23,816 nt of DNA from Welwitschia mirabilis (GCA_051453625.1 JBOZIK010000001.1:169306604-169330419); one strand, 5' to 3'; shown: positions 1 to 8,873, counted from the stretch's first letter. Translations and numbers: made by a program. Notes: generated by a model not told the origin, from the sequence alone.

Positions 1-143
1 GTTTTCTAATTATTTTAAATCTTATAATGTGTTAATAAAGTCTAAATAGGATTTAATCCTAGGTTCCGTTGTGCATGATAATTAATAACGAATACAAAAA
101 AAAAATTATGGTTAATTAGGGTAATTAAAGTTGGGGTGTTACA
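1..143 (-). mobile_element. Edge of a Ty3/gypsy-type LTR, partial
   Basis: Read on the minus strand, this piece begins TGTAACACCCCAAC at base 143, the usual 5' start of many plant Ty3/gypsy LTRs. The boundary falls abruptly inside a copia reverse transcriptase frame that starts at about 141-144 with the residues T-L-F-I-K-R. A foreign LTR inserted into the copia gene explains this best. The rest is AT-rich and leaves the window on the left, so I cannot tell whether it is a solo LTR or a whole element. The orientation is inferred only from the terminal motif, because an LTR ending in ACA on the plus strand would look the same. Confidence 0.45.
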
Positions 144-1105
144 CATTATTTATTAAGAGATATAGTGAATATATCCTTATAGCTCAAATCTATGTAAATG
201 ATGTTATCTTTGGTTCCACTAATGAATCTCTTACTTTAGATTTTATCAATTTAATGTAAAATGAATTTGAAATGAGTCTTGTAGGAGAATTAAATTTTTT
301 CTTAGGCCTGTAAATAAAGCAAAAGAAAAATAGAATTTTTATTTGTCAATAAAAGTATATTCATGACATTCTTATAAAGTATAATGTGAATGAATGTAAA
401 GAAACCTCAACACCCATGTCCACTAGTGTTAAAGTTAGCAAATATGAACTTGGTAAGAAAGTGGATTCAAAATTGTATTGAGGTCTTATAGGAAGTTTAC
501 TGTATACCACAGCTAGTCAACCTAACATAGCCTATAGTGTTGGAGATTGTGCTACATATCAAGATGATCATAGAGAATCCCACCTTACTCATGTTAAGAG
601 GATCCTAAATACCTAAAATCCACTTAGAACTATGGTCTCTGGTATGATTATAACACTACCCTAGATCTAATTAGATACAATGATGCAGATTGGGTAGGTT
701 GTGTTGATGACCGAAAAAGCACAAGTGATGTTTGTTTTTATATGGCTAACTATCTGGTCTCATGGTTTAGTAGAAAGCAAGCCAAAATGTCTTTATCCAC
801 GGCTGAAGCTGAATACATAGTTGCAGAAGTGTGTTATACTCAATTGCTTTGGATGAAGTGAACGATGACTGATTTTGGAGTAAAGCCTAACAAAATTAAG
901 ATATATTGTGACAATACTAGTGCTACTAACATTACTAAGAATTCCGTTCAACATTTAAGAACTAAAAACATAGACATCAGGCATCATTTTATTAGGGAAC
1001 ACGCTCAAAATGATAATTGCACCCTTGAATACATTTCAACTGATTAATAGATTGCTAACATCATGACTAAGAGCTTAAGTGAAGAAAAATTTGTATTTTT
1101 TTGCT
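144..1105 (+). pseudogene. Copia pol remnant: reverse transcriptase C-terminal half and RNase H
   Basis: Translation gives the copia RT palm, with the catalytic YVDD box changed to YVND (191-202) followed by VIFGSTNE, then the NFFLGL, IHDIL and STPMST blocks and LIGSLLYTTASQPNIAYS. RNase H follows with its three acidic positions visible: DADW (682-693), AEAEY (802-816) and CDN (907-915), then HIDIRHH-like and IANIMTKSL sequence. In the living family this enzyme copies element RNA to DNA and removes the RNA strand. This copy is dead. There are in-frame stops at 257, 311, 350, 479 and 859, a double stop near 1045, and a frame change between about 600 and 660. The stop at 479 (TAT TGA GGT) sits where the family has YRG, so it is a CGA-to-TGA change. 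Only a 60-codon stretch (865-1047) stays open. Confidence 0.9.
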
Positions 1106-1625
1106 AATAACTTAATTTAAGGAATCATTTTCCTTTAGTCTAAATTTCTGTAAAATTTTCTACCCTTAAATTTGTCATCAGCATAAAATTCTTTTCAATT
1201 ATGCTATTATTATTTATCTTTTCTCTAGATTTATTTGGATGTCCTATTCCTAAAATTAGATGTCTAATTGTAAAGATTTGATCATTTAATCTAAACTCTT
1301 TCTAGATGTCCTTTCTGTCCATCCTGGACGTCCAACTATAAACTTTTATTCAAAAACTGAGCAGTGCTTGAATGTCCCACATTATGTTTCTAGACGTCTG
1401 AGGAAAATTTTTGAAGGAACGAGTTTTTTCTTTTAAAACCCAGACATCCTGGCTTCAAAACCTAGATGTCTGCATGAAGTGCGAACGTGAACTCGTGGAC
1501 ATCCCTTGCTTTTTAAATTACCTTTTCATTTTTATTCTCTTTATTTTCTCTCATGCTTATGCTTGCTCCCTATATTTCTCTCCTAATCTTAAGCATTACT
1601 CTTTTTCTTGAGAATTTTCAGCATA
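1106..1625 (+). other. Copia spacer between pol and ORF3 with repeated GAYGTC motifs
   Basis: No coding signal is convincing here; the 66-codon open frame at 1411-1611 resembles nothing I recognise. The stretch carries repeated GACGTC-like hexamers: GATGTC at about 1238, 1259 and 1305, GACGTC at about 1327 and 1392, GACATC at about 1442, GATGTC at about 1465 and GACATC at about 1498. The same motif recurs in the 3' LTR of this element. Confidence 0.5.
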
Positions 1626-2684
1626 ATGAAATCCAAGTTTTCTACATCCAAGAAGGAAAAGGAACCTCCTTTAGACTCAAAATTATTTCTCTCCCCTAAA
1701 CATCTAAAGAATTGGCTTGGATGTTTCTCTAAAAGGCCTTTAGCCCTAGAAAGGAGCATAGATTTTTAGTCTTTTAGGCATGAACTCAGATTGGAGCCAA
1801 AGTTTATAGCGCAAGGTTGGATGTATGCTTTAAGTCCAGATACATATGTTTCAGTTAAAATGGTACATTTGTTTTACTGTAATGGATTATTTAATAAAAG
1901 TAATTGGAGGTTGATTTTGAAAGTGTATGAAAGAACAGTGGAAGTCGACTTAGAAACCATTTCTTTAATTACTAGATTTCCCAATAATGGTTTCTTTCAT
2001 AGAATTAATTTAGTAGCCTTTCTTCAAGAGGCAGTTTCAAAAGAAGTTCTAATAGAAGAGTTATATGGAAAACAAGTTAATTGGCATGTAAACATTCTGA
2101 CTAATCAATTGAAGCCATTTTATAGCATGGTTTTCTAGATTTCCGTACACAACCTAGTTCTAAAGCTTGGACACAAGGATGAGGTATTCTCATTTTATGC
2201 TTACATCATGTTCTATTTGGGCACAGGTGTTAAAATAAACTTGTGCAAATTTATTATGTACTATATCAGTTAATCTTTTATGGCCAGTCATTCCAGTCTT
2301 CCATTCGGAGGTCTCATTATAACAATATCAGAGAATCATTAGTTTGTAATACAAAAGGATGAAGAACTAGTAAATGTACCAAAGCCACTTGGTTCATTTT
2401 CTCTTAAGAAAATGAACATCTTCTGAGAAGTTATTGATCCATCTCCTCCTCCAAATAAAAAGCAAAGTACCAAAGAAGGATCTACCTCTAATCCCATATC
2501 AAATGAGTTTATCTATCATGCTATTTAAAGTCTATAAGCTTTTGTAGATAAACTAAATAGAAAGGTAGATCATATGATGTTTGGTCTATTAGCTTTTGGA
2601 CTAGACATTCCATTCAAATTAGAAGAAGAAGCAGCTCTTAAAGATCATGCCTTCCCATCTCATCATGATGAATATTCTAATTAG
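1626..2684 (+). pseudogene. Copia ORF3, plant 'putative transposon protein' (PF20167-like) remnant
   Basis: One reading frame of 353 codons runs from the ATG at 1626 (MKSKFSTSKKEKEPP, basic and hydrophilic) to the TAG at 2682. It is broken by seven in-frame stops (1767, 2136, 2271, 2340, 2424, 2526, 2535) but has no frameshift. The middle (1791-2270) matches what I know of the plant putative transposon protein domain: a run with FYCNG, then a sequence beginning LTNQLKPFYS, then LGHKDEVFSFYAYIMFYLG and TGVKINLCKFIMYYI. The C-terminal part has a P/S/K-rich stretch (2427-2500), then a possible helical tail ending HHDEYSN. In SIRE-type elements this ORF sits between pol and the 3' LTR, and its function is unknown. 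The longest open stretch, 115 codons at 1791-2138, is only part of it. Assignment rests on pattern and position, not on a search. Confidence 0.75.
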
Positions 2685-3129
2685 CTTGCTTTTATCTTCA
2701 ATCTTTCATTCTTTTTTGCTTTCTCTCTTATCTTCTATCTCTTATATTTTGTGTTTTCAATGATGACAAAGGGGAAGAATATTTTTTATACTTAAAAAAA
2801 CTTTCACTACAAAGATCTAATGTAATCTCTAAAGTAAATTTCAAAATTGATTAATATAATTAGTTTTTTTCCAAATATTGTGTAAAATGTTTTGTAATTT
2901 TTTCTGGTTATCCTTTATATTATAATTGGAAATTTTTCATTTACATGTTTGTTCAATTGTTAGATATTTGGGCATGATATAGTTATCAATATTTTTACTC
3001 TGATCATGTTTAGACCTATGTATATATATAGTGTTATGGATCAAGTGTGTTGGACAGGTAAAATCATTCAAACTAGGTGTTGAACTGAGGAGGAGCATTT
3101 TTTCTACGTATTTGTACTTATCATCATTG
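2685..3129 (+). other. Copia 3' untranslated stretch before the LTR
   Basis: AT-rich and non-coding. It holds the internal purine tract near 2767 and a TATATATA run near 3019. I see no other structure in it. Confidence 0.6.
2761..2780 (+). promoter_or_regulatory. Internal purine tract of the copia element (second PPT-like site)
   Basis: The sequence TGATGACAAAGGGGAAGAAT lies just after ORF3. SIRE/Maximus-type elements commonly carry a purine tract of this kind (GAtGACAAAnGGGGAGAA) at this place, some hundreds of bases upstream of the true polypurine tract. A role as an extra plus-strand priming site is inference. Confidence 0.5.
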
Positions 3130-3140
3130 AAAAGGGGGAG
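3130..3140 (+). promoter_or_regulatory. Polypurine tract
   Basis: AAAAGGGGGAG lies immediately before the LTR start (ATTGCTGAG). This is the standard position and sequence of the plus-strand primer in copia elements of this type. Confidence 0.8.
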
Positions 3141-3142
3141 AT

Positions 3143-4157
3143 TGCTGAGTAAGGATTCATTTCAATGATAAGCAGTACAATCCAACCCAGAACACAGTCT
3201 CAGCTCAAGAACATGATAGGTGAATTGAACTACCTCAAGCCAAGCTTCAACCATGAAGGATCATTCGTATTTTTATCTAAGAAGTTTGAACCTGTATGTA
3301 GCCAAATGTACTAAGATGTCTAACCTCTTAACCTGGGATGTTCGGACCTGTATGTAACTTTTTATATTGGGATGTCCAACACCTTAACCTGGGACATCTG
3401 AGCTTGTAAACTGGTTTTCTGTATGGGGATGTCCAAGCACCTCATTTGGGACGTCCAACCCCTATCTTAGCTTTCTGTCAAAAAGGTCAGTAAAAGTGGG
3501 ACACTCGGTATTTTATCTTGGGATGTCCGATCAACTATCCATTGTCACATAAAAATTATATCAGATGAACGTTATGTGCTCTACTTAAAGCGCAAACAAC
3601 TAAGAGAAGGAGGGTAATGATGCTCTACTCAAGATAAGGTGCTCTAGGGTTTTTCTTTGATGGAAACAAACCTATATATCTCCAAATCTATGATGATTGT
3701 AATGATACTAAACTGTGAAAATCATTCTCTTTGTATATGTGACTCAAAATACCTATGTAATTCGAATTTGATCTAAACTCTAGCATTCTATTCTTTTCGC
3801 TTGTATTTTTCATTGATGAATCAGAGCACATACGCTTGTACATCATTAGGCATCTATTGATCTTTCTTTGGATTGCTCAAGGAAGAGTAAGTTATGTAAT
3901 TATAGCCCTACCAAAAGGGTGGATGTGCTGATGCACTCTGTTAATTAAAGAAACTAAGAGGCTAGAGGATTGTGATTCCTCTTGTGAGTGAAGTAGGCTT
4001 GGAGAGCTAAAACAGTATAAATCGAGTAGTCTCATTTTTGTGTTTTATTTAATTTCATGATATTATGTTTGCTTGATCTATTTAGCTATTTATATTTTAA
4101 TAGTCAAAATTAAAAACTCTATTCACCCCCCCTCTAATGTGTTTTTCCATTCTAACA
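3143..4157 (+). repeat. Copia 3' LTR, about 1015 bp
   Basis: It begins TGCTGAG two bases after the purine tract and ends TTCTAACA. The stretch TCACCCCCCCTCTA at about 4123-4136, shortly before the end, is typical of SIRE-type U5 ends. The U3 half (3310-3535) carries eight GACGTC-like motifs. The 5' LTR is outside the window, so age cannot be estimated from LTR divergence here. The end at 4157 is supported by the switch to LINE-like sequence on the other strand. Confidence 0.75.
3673..3679 (+). promoter_or_regulatory. Possible LTR TATA box
   Basis: TATATAT in the context CCTATATATC lies in mid-LTR downstream of the motif-rich U3, where the promoter of such an LTR is expected. AT-rich surroundings make chance matches common. 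Confidence 0.3.
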
Positions 4158-5335
4158 GCGATATCATCCCATTTCCAAATTCTCATAAGATGGGCCTATA
4201 TTTCCTTGGCTATGTCCTATTCATTTTTTGTTATTTGGCCTCTAATGAGGGGCGTTCTAATCCTATTGTTTGATCTATATTGATTGACTTACTAGGGATA
4301 AAAGAAAAAAAAAAACCTAGTATGCTTATCCCCCTCTTTAAGCCATTTTATCCTTGAGTGTTCTCTCCAATAATTTTCCTTATTAGCATTTATTTCTTAG
4401 ATTTCCAATAGGCACTCATATTCCCTGTTACATAGGTTATCTTAGTCTCCTCCCTTCTCTTGATTAGTTTAGATTATTTGGATTTCTTCCTCAAGTTTTG
4501 CTTTTAGTTCAAACATTTCTTTATCTTTCCTTTTCTAATCCTTTATGTTGGATTTTAAGGTATTGAGGCCCCTATAAAGAAAAGTTATGAGTTGTGTCTT
4601 GACATACTGACCCCATACTTTTTTAATTAACATTCTAGTTTTTGTTTAGTTAATCCAATACTATTCCATGTGAAACAAAGTTCTTTGGAATGAAATCGGT
4701 CCCACTCTGAGTCTAATAGGATGGTGATCCAAAGCTATCCTATTCAGGTCATAGAATTCAATTGGGATCTTAGCTAAATCCTTACCAACAAGAATTCTAT
4801 TGATCCTGGACATAATTAAATTGTTGTCCATCCTTCTATTAGTCCATGTGTACTTGTATCCAACAATACAAATATCTATAAGAGTATTTCATACCAAAAA
4901 ATCTTTAAGGATTGAAGCTCATCTAGAATTCTAGTTATTACCCCCTGATTTTTTCCAATGGTGAAGACATTAATTGAAATCCCCACAATGAGCCATTTAG
5001 ATTTATCTATCACTGTCCACTATAATTCTTTTAATAAAGAGGCTTTGTCTTGATTATTTTAGGGACTAGAAATGTTTGTTATAGTCTAGCCTTCTTCTTT
5101 AAGAAAAATTGTGATGTGGTTCTTACTACTATTAATCGAATCTGCCTCCCTTTTCATGGAGATCATGAGGTCTCCAGAATTACCTTGTACTGCATAGTTA
5201 AAGGTATTCCACTGTTGTCTTAAACTCATTATTTTGATACCATTTTTTATTTTATTTCTTTTAAGTAAACTAAATCAATATTGAACTGACTGTAAGGTTT
5301 TTTAGGGCTTTTTTCTTGTAGGAGGACTTTTAGGG
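4158..5335 (-). pseudogene. LINE ORF2 remnant: endonuclease and EN-RT linker
   Basis: Minus-strand translation gives an APE-like endonuclease. LVYLKEIK (near 5270-5300) sits at the FLQETK position, so the catalytic Glu is kept. WNTFNYAVQGNSGDLMISM (near 5170-5225) corresponds to the A-x-G-x-SGGL block. WLIVGISIN (near 4975-5010) is at the GDFN position, with the key Asp lost. TWTNRRMDNNLIMSRINRIL follows (to 4790), then LDHHPI (4715-4732) at the SDHxPI position. The linker has WREHSRIKWLKEGDKHTRFF followed by a T-run-coded FFFF. In a working LINE this protein nicks target DNA to prime reverse transcription. Many stops and the lost GDFN Asp make it inactive. RT is not in the window. Confidence 0.8.
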
Positions 5336-5339
5336 CTTT

Positions 5340-5390
5340 NNNNNNNNNNNNNNNNNNNNNNNNNNNNNNNNNNNNNNNNNNNNNNNNNNN
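5340..5390. other. Assembly gap, 51 N
   Basis: A run of undetermined bases between LINE ORF1 and the ORF2 endonuclease start on the minus strand. The ORF1-ORF2 junction of this LINE is therefore not readable. Confidence 1.
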
Positions 5391-6564
5391 TAGAGGTGTT
5401 TTTGCCCCTTTCTATGTGATTGACCTTTTCTTACTATATCTTTAATGATAGCTTGGGAGCTATTAGCCACATTCTCTGTCATTTTCCTTTCTTAAAGGGT
5501 TCTATTACTAGGCCTTCGTTTGATTTGAGTTTTCACATCATTAGGTTAATCAGTATTTGGTAGTTGTTAAAGATTCTCTTCTTCCATAAGAGGTTAGAAG
5601 GGGTTGTTCTCCCTTTCTTGTATCTTCTTCTCCTTGCTGTCCTTGGTTTCTTTGGGAAAAACCGTAGTACTTTTCCCTGTGCTTTCCTTCATTTGCTTAT
5701 GTTGATATATTCTTTGTTTATGTCTGGTTTTTCTACAAAAATTACATGTTTCTTTTTGCTTTTCCTCAATGTCAACCAACCATTTTCTACATTCTTCTCT
5801 TAAACGACCCATTCTACCACAAGGTGAACATTTCTTTTTAGCAGAAACACATCTTCTCGAAATGTATCTTAATTTTTCACAAATATTACATGAGACTGAA
5901 AGGTTCTTATAAGTAACTTCAAGTTTATAAGTACTCCATTTAGATCGATTAAATATATTTTATGTCCTCAGCCCATCCATAAGCAAAATCTAGCCAGAAC
6001 TAGTCTTGTCTATTTAACGATAATCCTATCTAGTCTGATTAGTTCATCAAACTGAGAAGCAATTTTTCTTAATAGATCTTTATCCCAAAACTCTAATGAG
6101 AACTTGTGGATGTGAATCCAAATTGGTAGCCTCTTAAATAGATTCAGGTCAAATTGTATTCTTTGTGTCCATTTGACTAGGACAAGACCCCAAATCCTAA
6201 AGAGCCAAGGTCCTCTTATAATTATTTCATCCTGGTCTCATTTGTTGTCTAACTGGAACAACACTAGCCCTTTTGACATAGCAATAATATCAACTTTACT
6301 AACTCCTATCCATTTAGTTGCCACCCATTCACGAATTCGATCTAGCCTTGGTCGTGGGCCATATGAGACGTACTTTTTGATTAAACTATACTAAAGTTTC
6401 TTCTCGATCTTACAGCAGGCATCGTTATCAATGTCCAAAGCTAGGAATTTCCCTTTCTTAGAGAATTAAGTCTTCTTTATGTTGGGGTCAAACACCTCCA
6501 AAAAAAACCCTAAAAATGGATCAGGACTAAGATTTTAAAATATTCTACAACTTACCCATAGAAA
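5391..6564 (-). pseudogene. LINE ORF1 remnant: DUF4283 and CCHC-like zinc knuckles
   Basis: From right to left the translation shows the DUF4283 fold signature of plant LINE ORF1. LDRIREWVATKWIG is followed by KGLVLFQLDN, then IIIRGPWLF, then LPIWIHIHKFSLEFWDKD and LARFCLWMG. Next come cysteine-rich knuckles: CNICEKLRYISRRC, CSPCGRMGRLREEC (5789-5830) and CNFCRKTRHKQR. The middle one keeps C-x2-C-x-x-x-G with His replaced by Arg. A 72-codon stretch (5594-5812) remains open and is Lys/Glu-rich. ORF1 proteins of this type bind the element's RNA. Stops and altered knuckle residues show decay. The N-terminal part is also present as a second copy at 6665-6899. Confidence 0.75.
6314..6564. repeat. 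Direct repeat copy A of the LINE ORF1 start
   Basis: Starts TTAGTTGCCACCCATTCACG and runs to CATAGAAA right at the N gap. It matches 6665-6899 base for base over most of its length, with scattered substitutions and about 16 extra bases near 6400-6420. By eye, identity is roughly 80-85%. Confidence 0.85.
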
Positions 6565-6664
6565 NNNNNNNNNNNNNNNNNNNNNNNNNNNNNNNNNNNN
6601 NNNNNNNNNNNNNNNNNNNNNNNNNNNNNNNNNNNNNNNNNNNNNNNNNNNNNNNNNNNNNNNN
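6565..6664. other. Assembly gap, exactly 100 N
   Basis: A round 100-N block, the usual placeholder for a join of unknown length. It separates two diverged copies of the same LINE segment, so the true distance and even the join may be wrong. Confidence 1.
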
Positions 6665-6899
6665 TTAGTTGCCACCCATTCACGGATTCGATCTAGCCTT
6701 AATCATGGACTAGATGAAACAAACTTTCTGATTAAACTATACTGAATTTTCTTCTTGATTCATCAACATCCAAAACTAGAGATTTCCTTTTTCTAGAGAA
6801 CTGAGTCTTCTCCATGTTGGGGCTAAACCCCTCGAATAAAATCCTAAAAATAGATCAGAACTGAGATTTCAAAAGATTCTACAACTTAGCCGTAGAAAG
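6665..6899. repeat. Direct repeat copy B of the LINE ORF1 start
   Basis: The partner of copy A. It begins at the first base after the gap at the same point of the LINE (TTAGTTGCCACCC) and continues, unlike copy A, into the LINE 5' leader. Confidence 0.85.
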
Positions 6900-7085
6900 A
6901 CTATCTAGCAGCCGATATCGCCTATTGTACTTCGTGATCAGGAACCGAAACCATCCCTGTCGATTCGCATTCTTTCAAGCCTCATTCCCTCCTATGCTCT
7001 AGATCCACCAAACCCTGGTAGAGCTCTAAAACCCTAGTAGAGCTCCAAACTTCCTCCTCCCATCTATTAAAAACTATGTTAGTTT
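6900..7085 (-). other. Putative LINE 5' leader with a short tandem repeat
   Basis: This GC-richer stretch lies upstream of the LINE ORF1 on the minus strand and is followed by AT-rich DNA from about 7075. It holds two head-to-tail units of about 18 bases at 7010-7027 and 7028-7046 (AAACCCTGGTAGAGCTC and AAAACCCTAGTAGAGCTC). The second contains AAACCCTA, the telo-box of plant promoters. The LINE 5' end is placed here only because the sequence character changes. Confidence 0.4.
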
Positions 7086-8522
7086 TGAGATATATAAGGT
7101 ACTTTCATTGTATCATCTAATATTTACAAAAGTTATTGTTTCTTTTCATTCTTTTTTAGTATCACATACACTTACAAGGGAGAAATTGTTTTTATCAAAT
7201 AAAAAATAAGGGATTCTCAATAATTTGATTATTATGTTAAAAACAAGTAAAAAGAATCAGTACTAGACTTAATTAAATCCTTTTTCTAGTTTCCTTGAAT
7301 TTAATATCCTACGGTTTACCACATTTAGTATGGCTAACCACACTTAAAGACATTGGATTTTTTAATAAGGTAGTTTGAAAACTTCCCAACATAATTCTTA
7401 TTCATTTGATAAACTTAATTATAGATGAATGAAAGATATTTACCTAGTTTAATATTTACATAATTAATAATTTTAAGGGAAAAATTTATAAATATTTCAA
7501 TGCAAAACTTAGTTTTGAACAATTCCAAATTATTAATTAGGATCCTCAGGGATTCTTAAATTGCAAAAGGAATATTAAATGAAATAGATATTCTTAAGAT
7601 AAAGTCATATATTATACAAGAAAATAATTACTAAAATGAAAGTAAGAATTATGTCTTCCAGTTTTGAAGGGAATGAAAAAAAATTGCAAACTCTAATGTT
7701 ATAAGTGACTTTGGTATCCAATACATTTTATGAAAATAATTAGGTTTCAAGTGTTTAATATGTTTTGGGTTTTTTAATGATATTTTAATACCTTGAAATT
7801 TATAGAAGATAAATATTGTAGTTTTTAACATTCATTAAAAGCTTTAAAATTTTTAGCTCTAATGAATTTCAAAGAGTAGTTTTGTTTGGTTGATAAAGGT
7901 CTAAAATTTGATTCCATTCCTACTTAATTGTTTTTTACTTAAATTATTTACAACTATAGTTTTACTCACATTTTACAAGGTTGGTCTTTTTAGGGGCTTC
8001 CTAATTCACTTTTAAAGTGTTAACTAATGCAATTCCATCAAATCATTTTTTAATTTTCTTAAATGTTAACTGCTATATAAATAGTTACTTAAAAAAGCAA
8101 TTACTCTTTTGATTAAATTATCAACCTTTTAATTGAAAAGAATGAAAAGTTGGCTTAAAATCTTATCAAAATCTTACTCACTCTTCTAGACAGTTAGCTT
8201 GGTAGAATTGCACTATATGTTAAATTAGGAACTATGCTCATCATTCCCAAAAATAGTTGAGTCTAGCCAGTAATTAATAATATTAATGTATTGTTTCTAT
8301 GCTTTACTCTTTACTTCATCAAATCTAATAGGATTCACTAAATTTTTCAAACTCAAGCCTTATTAGTTAAGGAGAGAAAGCATTTACAAGGCTTGGACAT
8401 CTACTTTTTCTTTAGTGCTTTAATCAATATAGATGAACTTAGTTTAACATTCAAAATTATAATTGTAAAGAGATTTTTAAAATTTTAAAATCAAATGCTA
8501 GTGAAAATTAGGGTCTTTCTTA
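7086..8522. other. AT-rich stretch without recognisable features
   Basis: Translations on both strands are dense with stops, and no domain or terminal repeat was recognised. By position it could hold the eroded endonuclease part of LINE-3, but I saw no motif to support that. Confidence 0.5.
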
Positions 8523-8640
8523 ACTCCTTATTGACAATTCTTTCATCTTTAAAATAGATGGTATGTTGAATTTTATAGTGGATTATTTTGTAGCTATCTT
8601 TAAGGTAGATGTTTATTATCTGAACTTATCTTTTAAAATG
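8523..8640 (+). pseudogene. Possible LINE-3 EN-RT linker fragment, left of LINE copy 1
   Basis: An open stretch of about 39 codons reads LIDNSF, then IDGMLNFIVDYFVAIF, then KVDVYYLNLSFKM. This resembles the linker just before RT in plant L1-type ORF2 (a DG, then a YF..LF block). LINE-3 resumes after the poly(A) of copy 1 with SLLKEHITLIEF and NGKAPRFNGF, the segment expected shortly after such a linker. The pieces would fit as one gene split by the insertion. The stretch is short, so this is tentative. Confidence 0.3.
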
Positions 8641-8656
8641 TAACTTTTATTTATTA
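8641..8656. repeat. Candidate left target-site duplication of LINE copy 1
   Basis: TAACTTTTATTTATTA resembles TAACTTTAGCTTATAA at 15765-15780, right after the A-tract, with 12 of 16 positions equal. It is preceded by TTTTAAAATG, compatible with a TTTT/AA nick. In AT-rich DNA such a match can arise by chance. Confidence 0.35.
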
Positions 8657-8873
8657 TTAGCTAAGTAGGATAGAAGTGTTTTGTTTGATTGCATGTGTGT
8701 GCATGTAGCTGAAAATAAAAAATTGAATTGCAGCAAGCATTTGCTATAGTTTAATGTTAGTTTCAGTAAGGGATTTTGGCTTGCATTATTGGAGATTATC
8801 CTCCTCCATGAAAAATCACATAAATGAAGTAGCGGGGGTATAAACCCCAAGGTTATAATGAAGATAGTCTTCC

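Larger units (their letters stand above)
144..4157 (+). mobile_element. Ty1/copia retrotransposon, SIRE/Maximus type, 3' half with 3' LTR
   Basis: In order, the element shows the end of reverse transcriptase, RNase H, a spacer, a plant ORF3 (env-like position), a 3' untranslated stretch with an internal purine tract, a polypurine tract at 3130-3140, and an LTR to 4157. ORF3 between pol and the 3' LTR and the duplicated purine tract are known traits of the SIRE/Maximus lineage. The 5' half (5' LTR, gag, protease, integrase) is missing from the window because a gypsy-type LTR interrupts RT at 143. The right end abuts a minus-strand LINE linker, so the element probably inserted into that LINE. 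The bases after the LTR end (GCGAT, 4158-4162) are the candidate target duplication, but the other flank is not visible. Confidence 0.85.
4158..7075 (-). mobile_element. Plant L1-type LINE, minus strand, 5' part (ORF1, EN, linker)
   Basis: Read from right to left, it shows a 5' leader (about 7075-6900), ORF1 with DUF4283 and zinc knuckles, EN, and the EN-RT linker, which stops at 4158 where the copia LTR begins. RT is absent, presumably displaced beyond the copia element and outside the window. Two assembly gaps (5340-5390 and 6565-6664) lie within it. All frames are broken. It appears to belong to a different subfamily from the plus-strand LINEs, because the linker motif reads WLKEGDKHTRFF here and KWLKDEDQNSCYFY in copy 2. 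Confidence 0.8.

Noticed and set aside
865-1047. 60-codon open frame as a small gene
   Set aside because: It is the end of copia RNase H, starting after a stop in the same frame.
1791-2138. 115-codon open frame as a host gene
   Set aside because: It is the central piece of the copia ORF3, in frame with text on both sides and located between pol and the LTR.
4298-4316. A-rich run GAAAAAAAAAAAACC as a LINE tail
   Set aside because: It falls inside the minus-strand linker where it codes the FFFF after WLKEGDKHTR, not at an element end.
5564-5803. Plus-strand frame with hydrophobic residues resembling a membrane protein
   Set aside because: It is the shadow of the Lys/Glu-rich LINE ORF1 zinc-knuckle region on the minus strand.
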